Under the pieces are notes generated by a model, which saw only the letters and a list, made by a program, of their open reading frames with translations, did no database searches and was not told the origin of the DNA. From NCBI GenBank assembly GCA_958295855.1, contig OY282383.1, positions 2,398,481-2,462,480 on the forward strand: a stretch of DNA of 64,000 bases, read 5' to 3'. This document shows positions 59,308 through 64,000 of this stretch, one piece after another. Position 1 is the first letter of the stretch. Each line of letters begins with the position of its first letter. Made by a program: the position numbers and the translations under genes. This DNA is from an uncultured Poribacteria bacterium (GTDB lineage: Bacteria; Poribacteria; WGA-4E; WGA-3G).

Positions 59308-61845
59308 ATGCGATTTAAATTTCTGCAACTAGATAATACCCCCGCTTTGCGGGGGTTATTGCCACCTGCGACAATAGTTGTTCTGTTAATCCTCTCATAT
59401 AATACCTTTGCACAGGAGCATACCCACTTTGTGCATAGTGGTACCGTTCGCACTGTTGCGTATTCCCCCGTGAATTCCTCCCTCATTGCAAGCGCAGGAG
59501 AAAGTGGCCTTGTAAAGTTGTGGCACTTGCGAAACGATACCGTCACAACGCTCAGAGGCCATACCGATCAGGTGAACGCAATCGCATTCTCCCCAAACGG
59601 TCAGCTGCTGGTCAGTGGCAGCGATGACTACACGTTCAAAGTGTGGGATGTTTCTCAGCATCGCGAAATCGAAAGCCTTCAACATCGCACCGACAACGCC
59701 ATGTCGCAAATCAAAGCGGTGGCGTTTTCACCGAACGGACAACAACTCGCCACAGCAGGCGTGCATGTGAAACTCTGGAACACCCGCGACTGGAACGAGG
59801 TAACCACGCTCCCACACGACGAGTGGGTGTGGACGGTCGCCTTTTCACCCGATGGGCGGCTACTTGCTGCGGGCGAAGTAGGCGGCAGCGTCAAAATCTG
59901 GAATGTGCAGCGGCGGCAAATTCTTAAGACGCTAGAAGGTGACACAAGTACTGTTTACACTGTCGCGTTCTCGCCAGATAATCATAGACTTGCGACTGCA
60001 GGATATGATGGGAAGGTTACCTTGTGGAGACGCTCGGATTGGGAACGCCTCGGTACACTCGCCGCTAACGGAACAATCTTCACAGTCGATTTTTCGCCAG
60101 ATAGCAAGATGCTGGCGAGCACAGGGTACGAATCTGTGAGCCTCTGGGCAGTGAGTAGTGGCGAAAATATCGCAACGCTCACGGGGCATGCAGGCTGGGT
60201 AAACGCTGCCTCCTTTTCGCCTAACAATGGCTACCTCGCCACTGGCGGAGAAGATGAGACGCTCCGACTCTGGGATGTTACCCCCTATCAATCGACAGAA
60301 CGAGATATGGTACGCCTCATCTACTTTCTGCCCCGCGGCCGCACCGTCCAAGATAACATGTGGACAAAATTGGATACGCTCATAAGAGATGTGCAGCGAT
60401 TTTATGCAAACCAAATGGGAAGCAACGGATTCGATAGAAAAACCTTCACCTTTGAAACTGATGGAAACGGAGAAACCTTGGTATGGCAGGTTGACGCACA
60501 ATTCAATGATGGGTACTATCATACGGACACACGCGACAAAGTCCACGCGGAAATCGATGAGCAATTTGATATGGCAAAGCACGTTTATCTCATTGTTGTA
60601 GACATCAGTAGTGAATTCATTGGGAATGAAGATATATGCGGTGTGGGCGGCGGCAATTGGCTTGGAACAGAAACGAGGACGAGAACACGTGGCGGGTACG
60701 CAGTCATCCCTGCCTCCGGGCACTGCTTTGATGACGAATCTGGCACAGTGGTAACAGCGCACGAACTCGGCCACGCCTTTGGCTTGGAACATGACTTCCG
60801 CGACGAAGCCTATATCATGTCCTACGGCGCAGTACCAAATCGGCTGTCAAAGTGTGCAGCGGAATGGTTGGATGTCAATCGCTTCTTTAACACGAACCAA
60901 ACCGCTTTCAATGAACCGACAACGTTGCATCTGCTCTCCCCATTGGCTTACTCACCAAACGCCAGAGACATCAGACTCCAATTTGAGATAACCGATGCCG
61001 ATGGCCCCCATCAGGCGCAGCTGTTGATCCCAACGACTGCCGATGACCCGGCACCCGGTACTAAATTGCACAATTGTAAACGCTTACACGGCCAAAATCG
61101 AATTGTTGAATTTGTCACTACAGAATTAACAACCCGTAGAGTAAACAACATAACGCTCCAGGTAATTGATGTGCATGGAAATATCACAAGGCAGGACTAT
61201 GTGCTCAGGGCAGATGATGCTCTCCTTGTTCAGAACCGACTGGATGTCAACGGCGATGGCACGGTGGATGTTGCAGATTTGGTGTTAGTGGCATCGAATT
61301 TTGGCAAATCGATAGGGAGCAGGGCCCATCCGAATCCTGATGTGAACAGCGATGGCATCGTGGATATTACCGATGTGATGTTGGTGGCGAGTGAACTGCA
61401 GGCTGGTATTGGTGCTGCACCGGCGCAAACTGCACAACTTACTGATAAAGTTCAAAAGTGGCTCGATGAGGCGCTGCACCTCGCCGATAGAGATGCAACT
61501 GTTGAAAAGGGAATTGCAGTGCTTGAACACCTCCTTGCAGCCATGATACCCACGGAAACTCGCCTCTTGGCAAACTACCCGAACCCATTCAATCCGGAGA
61601 CATGGATACCGTATCAGTTGGCAAAGCCTGGAGAGGTAACATTGCGTATCTATTGTGTGAATGGGGCATTAGTGCGGACGCTGGTATTAGGGCATCAAGC
61701 CACAGGGGTGTATCATAGTAAAAGCCGTGCGGCGTATTGGGATGGGAGAAATGCATCGGGTGAGCCTGTTGCGAGCGGGGTGTATTTCTACGCGCTGTCT
61801 GCGGGAGGGTTCACGGCAACTCGGAACATGCTGATACAGAAGTAA
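59308..61845 (+). CDS. Secreted mosaic protein: WD40 propeller, metzincin protease, dockerin pair, FlgD-like C-terminus
   Basis: 845 residues. Signal peptide with cleavage near FAQ (36). WD40 propeller about 40-325 (units such as LLVSGSDDYTFKVWDVSQ, LATGGEDETLRLWDV). Zinc metalloprotease about 335-540 with HELGHAFGLEH (485-495) and a Met-turn YIMSYG, a metzincin pattern. Two dockerin-type calcium loops, DVNGDGTVDVADLVLVASNF and DVNSDGIVDITDVMLVASEL (about 645-700). C-terminal FlgD-like domain (about 758-845: NYPNPFNPETWIPYQL ... SGVYFYAL), typical of type IX-like or surface-retained proteins. Residues ~9-20 (DNTPALRGLLPP) come from a palindromic element inserted in frame in the signal peptide. 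Probably an exported protease with protein-binding propeller. Confidence 0.86.
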   Translation: MRFKFLQLDNTPALRGLLPPATIVVLLILSYNTFAQEHTHFVHSGTVRTVAYSPVNSSLIASAGESGLVKLWHLRNDTVTTLRGHTDQVNAIAFSPNGQLLVSGSDDYTFKVWDVSQHREIESLQHRTDNAMSQIKAVAFSPNGQQLATAGVHVKLWNTRDWNEVTTLPHDEWVWTVAFSPDGRLLAAGEVGGSVKIWNVQRRQILKTLEGDTSTVYTVAFSPDNHRLATAGYDGKVTLWRRSDWERLGTLAANGTIFTVDFSPDSKMLASTGYESVSLWAVSSGENIATLTGHAGWVNAASFSPNNGYLATGGEDETLRLWDVTPYQSTERDMVRLIYFLPRGRTVQDNMWTKLDTLIRDVQRFYANQMGSNGFDRKTFTFETDGNGETLVWQVDAQFNDGYYHTDTRDKVHAEIDEQFDMAKHVYLIVVDISSEFIGNEDICGVGGGNWLGTETRTRTRGGYAVIPASGHCFDDESGTVVTAHELGHAFGLEHDFRDEAYIMSYGAVPNRLSKCAAEWLDVNRFFNTNQTAFNEPTTLHLLSPLAYSPNARDIRLQFEITDADGPHQAQLLIPTTADDPAPGTKLHNCKRLHGQNRIVEFVTTELTTRRVNNITLQVIDVHGNITRQDYVLRADDALLVQNRLDVNGDGTVDVADLVLVASNFGKSIGSRAHPNPDVNSDGIVDITDVMLVASELQAGIGAAPAQTAQLTDKVQKWLDEALHLADRDATVEKGIAVLEHLLAAMIPTETRLLANYPNPFNPETWIPYQLAKPGEVTLRIYCVNGALVRTLVLGHQATGVYHSKSRAAYWDGRNASGEPVASGVYFYALSAGGFTATRNMLIQK
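59339..59355. repeat. Short palindromic element inside a signal-peptide coding region
   Basis: CCCCCGC-TTT-GCGGGGG, flanked by AATA/TTATT. It adds about 12 residues between MRFKFLQL and the hydrophobic core ATIVVLLILSY without breaking the frame. Confidence 0.9.
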
Positions 61846-61880
61846 TCCGTAGCATGGGTGGGTTTGGTATTTGCCCCGCT

Positions 61881-61955
61881 TTTGCGGCGTAATGGTATCG
61901 GTTTCCCCTGCTTTGCAGGGGTAATATACCACTGCGCCCAGATGCGACGTGCATC
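61881..61955 (+). repeat. Long palindromic element, copy 4
   Basis: TTTGCGGCGTAATGGTATC, core CCCCTGC-TTT-GCAGGGG (61905-61921), TAATATACCAC and TGCGCCCAGATGCGACGTGC right end (61933-61955, identical to 18851-18873). 75 bp in all. Confidence 0.93.
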
Positions 61956-62051
61956 GCCGGGTTATTGCTACCTGTGGAGACCCGCCCCCTACGGCAGCAG
62001 AGGCACGGCCAGCACGAGGATCCGCCCGTACATTAATTTCGAAGATTAACC

Positions 62052-62080
62052 TTGACATTCCTACACTAAAATGGTATACT
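62052..62080 (+). promoter_or_regulatory. Sigma70-type promoter of the SDR gene
   Basis: TTGACA (62052-62057), 17-bp spacer, TATACT (62075-62080). Confidence 0.68.
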
Positions 62081-62179
62081 TATTTCTAAAGTGGATTCTG
62101 TTTTTTGAAAGGATTCAGGGCATTGTAGGGTGCAGCTTGCAAGCACTTATACAAACCCGCATGCCCATATTGGAACATA

Positions 62180-62971
62180 ATGAATCTCGGACTCACGGAC
62201 AAAATTGCAGTGGTAGGTGCCTCAAGCAAAGGACTTGGGCGCGCAATTGCCCTCGGTTTGGCACAAGAAGGCGCGACAGTCACCATCTGTGCCAGAAACA
62301 GCGACGCGCTGGCGACAACAGCAGCAGACATTCGTAACCAAACCGGTATCGAAGTGTTAGCGGTGCCGACCGATGTTAGTCAGCCAGCTCAGGTTGAAAA
62401 CCTTATTAACACGGCGATAACGCACTTCGGCGGTATTGATATTTTAGTGAACAATGCCGGCGGCCCCAGGGCAGGACGGTTTGACGACTTGGGGGCACAG
62501 GATTATCAAGATGCTGTCCAGTTGAATCTAATGAGCACGATAAATCTGTGCCGTGCTGTTGTGCCGACGATGAGAGCCCGCGGAGGCGGGCGAATTATCA
62601 ACCTCACCTCTGTCTCCGTTAAACAGCCTGTAAATGGGCTCATGTTATCAAACATGGCGCGAACAGGCGTGATTGGCTTTGCGAAAACCCTCGCAACGGA
62701 ACTGGCACCGGACAAAATCCTGGTCAATAATGTTTGCCCCGGTATTATCTTTACCGATCGAATTCAGCAACTGGCGACGGTACGCGCAGACGAGGCTAGC
62801 ATTACGTTTGATGAGGCACTCGCCAACATGACAGCGGATATCCCACTCGGCAGAATCGGAGATGCGGAAGAGTTTGCGAACCTCGTCGTGTTCCTGGCAT
62901 CAGAACGCGCGAGCTATATCACAGGTACAACGATTCAGGTGGACGGCGGCATGGTGAAAGGATTGCTCTAG
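62180..62971 (+). CDS. SDR-family oxidoreductase with altered catalytic residues
   Basis: 263 residues. The Rossmann nucleotide site VVGASSKGLGRAIA (about 11-24) and NNAGG (91-95) are intact, and PDKILVNNVCPG and ITGTTIQVDGG are family-typical. The usual Y-x-x-x-K is absent: counting 13 residues from the catalytic serine S144, the two positions read S157 and R161 (LSNMAR). This SN-x-x-R variant occurs in a subgroup of FabG-like SDRs, so it need not be inactive, but normal proton relay is unlikely. Annotated relatives are called 3-oxoacyl-ACP reductase-like; the substrate is open. Start: ATG at 62180, weak ribosome site. Confidence 0.86.
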   Translation: MNLGLTDKIAVVGASSKGLGRAIALGLAQEGATVTICARNSDALATTAADIRNQTGIEVLAVPTDVSQPAQVENLINTAITHFGGIDILVNNAGGPRAGRFDDLGAQDYQDAVQLNLMSTINLCRAVVPTMRARGGGRIINLTSVSVKQPVNGLMLSNMARTGVIGFAKTLATELAPDKILVNNVCPGIIFTDRIQQLATVRADEASITFDEALANMTADIPLGRIGDAEEFANLVVFLASERASYITGTTIQVDGGMVKGLL

Positions 62972-63064
62972 CACGCTAATACCGAAGGTAGTAGGGTGTT
63001 TAGAAAGCCCACACGCGGAAACCTTCTCCCGCCGTTGTGCCGTAACACGGGGACGTGATGAACG

Positions 63065-63799
63065 ATGTTGGTATCTGTAATCATTCCTGCGTTTAACGAA
63101 GAACGGACAATCGGCGAGGTACTGGACGCGCTGCGTTTACTACCCATTGAGAAACAGATTATTGTCGTCAACGACGGATCCACCGATGGAACACACAAGG
63201 TGCTTGAGGCACTGCGTGCGGTTCATGAATTAACCGTCGTGCATTGCCAAGAAAACCGTGGAAAAGGGGCCGCGATTCGGAGCGGGCTGCTGCATGTGAA
63301 GGGAAACGCGGTCGTCATTCAAGATGCGGACATGGAACTCTGCCCCAATGACGTTTTGCAGTTATTGGAACCGCTGAAGAAAGATCCGATTCACGTCGTC
63401 TACGGTTCAAGGTTTTTAGCCGGGCGCGGCAACGCCAGTTGGCAAAACTTTATCGCCAACCGTATCCTCGCAGGGTACACAAATCTCCTTTACGGATGTC
63501 GAATCACCGACGAATCTACGGGTTATAAAGCGTTTTCTACGGAACTGATAACGCGCTTAAATTTGACGTGTGAAGGCTTTGAATTCTGTGCTGAAGTTAC
63601 GGCGAAGATTTTGCGTGCCGGCTATCACATCCACGAGGTGCCAGTCTCTTATTTTCCACGCACCAAAAAGGAAGGTAAGAAACTCCGCTTCTGGTCGGAC
63701 GGTTTGTTTGCCGCGTGGACACTCTTGAAGTATCGGTTTATTTCAAGAACTGCGCTTTTCAAAAACGCGGTGGCGTATTTCCCCGCAAAGCGGGGTTAA
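63065..63799 (+). CDS. GT2-family glycosyltransferase (polyprenyl-phosphate sugar transferase type)
   Basis: 244 residues. GT-A fold with MLVSVIIPAFNEERTI at the start, IIVVNDGSTDGT, GKGAAIRSGL and the metal-binding D-x-D in VIQDADMEL; TDESTGYKAFS and EFCAEVTAKILR are typical of dolichyl/undecaprenyl-phosphate mannose or glucose synthase-like enzymes. It has no C-terminal membrane segments, so it is the soluble DPM1-like form. It probably loads a sugar on a lipid carrier for GT-C enzymes. The last six residues (FPAKRG) and the stop come from a palindromic element, so the original C-terminus is probably changed. Confidence 0.88.
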   Translation: MLVSVIIPAFNEERTIGEVLDALRLLPIEKQIIVVNDGSTDGTHKVLEALRAVHELTVVHCQENRGKGAAIRSGLLHVKGNAVVIQDADMELCPNDVLQLLEPLKKDPIHVVYGSRFLAGRGNASWQNFIANRILAGYTNLLYGCRITDESTGYKAFSTELITRLNLTCEGFEFCAEVTAKILRAGYHIHEVPVSYFPRTKKEGKKLRFWSDGLFAAWTLLKYRFISRTALFKNAVAYFPAKRG

Positions 63800-63853
63800 T
63801 AGCCTTCACGAGAAATGAATTCGCTAAAAGATAATACCCCTGCAAAGCAGGGG
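63781..63853. repeat. Two palindromic elements around the glycosyltransferase stop
   Basis: CCCCGC-AAA-GCGGGG (63781-63795) gives the final codons and leads into the stop codon. A second, CCCCTGC-AAA-GCAGGGG (63837-63853), follows 41 bp later. Confidence 0.86.
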
Positions 63854-63888
63854 CAAATACCAATAACATGCAACATTTGGAGGTTAAA

Positions 63889-64000
63889 TTGTTAATTATG
63901 TTTAGACAAATGATTTATTTCACACTCATCCTCTCACTCGTGGGCGGCGTGTCCTTTTCTGCACTCGGGCATGGTGATGCTTCTATACTGTTAGAGGATG
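63889..64000 (+). CDS. Start of a secreted protein, truncated by window end
   Basis: A TTG at 63889 stands 5 nt after GGAGG (63879-63883); an in-frame ATG at 63898 is the alternative. The visible 37 residues are a signal peptide (FRQMIYFTLILSLVGGVSFS, likely cut after ALG) and the beginning of the mature part (HGDASILLED). The remainder lies outside the window, so no function can be given. Confidence 0.6.
   Translation, partial: MLIMFRQMIYFTLILSLVGGVSFSALGHGDASILLED

Larger units (their letters stand above)
61846..62179. other. 334-bp intergenic region
   Basis: Holds the long palindromic element copy 4 (61881-61955), the SDR promoter (62052-62080) and a CAGCTTGCAAGC palindrome near 62131. 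No gene. Confidence 0.55.

Overview
The window looks like a chromosomal segment of an uncultured Gram-negative-type bacterium. My best guess is Candidatus Poribacteria or a close relative. This is an inference from gene style: several phytanoyl-CoA-dioxygenase-like (PhyH) genes, a formylglycine sulfatase, a DUF6785-like membrane protein, a ceramidase-like enzyme, secreted WD40 proteins, dockerin repeats with FlgD-like C-terminal tails, small 'MKHLIF' coiled-coil proteins, and many dispersed GC-rich hairpins. No rRNA, tRNA or CRISPR array was recognised.

Layout. 0-4 kb: tail of glcF, dcd, then nitrogen genes glnA (with a sigma54-type promoter) and glnB, with an 89-bp glnB fragment between them. 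4-5.5 kb: an Rpn-family PD-(D/E)XK nuclease gene with a tandem copy of its 3' half. 5.7-13 kb: a ceramidase-like gene, then a GldA/GldF/GldG-type ABC exporter with DUF4340 and SIMPL-domain proteins. 13.3-17.6 kb: two paralogous ABC-2 permeases around a secreted WD40 protein. 17.7-20.6 kb: two AlgX/AlgJ-like SGNH proteins. 21-24.6 kb: a secreted pectate lyase and a DUF6785-like membrane protein. 24.8-33.2 kb: a defence block with a type III-like Res/Mod pair and four small genes between them. 33.5-36.2 kb: lineage-specific secreted and anchored proteins. 36.8-46.2 kb: two PhyH genes, a DUF4411/HTH-ImmA toxin-antitoxin-like pair, a zinc alcohol dehydrogenase, a CPBP protease, a GT-C-like membrane protein and an alpha-barrel lyase-like protein. 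46.4-49.1 kb: a third PhyH gene followed by a tandem triplication of a small coiled-coil membrane protein gene. 49.2-57.9 kb: nitrilase, aldo/keto reductase, sulfatase, a large membrane protein with a C-terminal sugar-binding-like domain, an Ldh-family dehydrogenase and its broken copy. 58-59.3 kb: a second Rpn locus, again with a tandem 3' copy. 59.3-64 kb: a WD40-metzincin-dockerin-FlgD mosaic protein, an SDR, a GT2 glycosyltransferase and the start of a secreted protein.

The most interesting signals are these. (1) Both Rpn loci carry an in-frame internal ATG behind a GGAGG Shine-Dalgarno, and at 58.7 kb exactly that inner cistron has been duplicated as a free gene. This fits an intragenic antitoxin that has been released as a stand-alone gene. 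(2) A family of GC-rich palindromic elements, in long and short forms, lies between genes and also inside coding regions without breaking frame, much like Rickettsia palindromic elements. (3) The coiled-coil triplication varies by 21-bp (one heptad) units. (4) A type III-like restriction island holds extra genes with their own related promoters.
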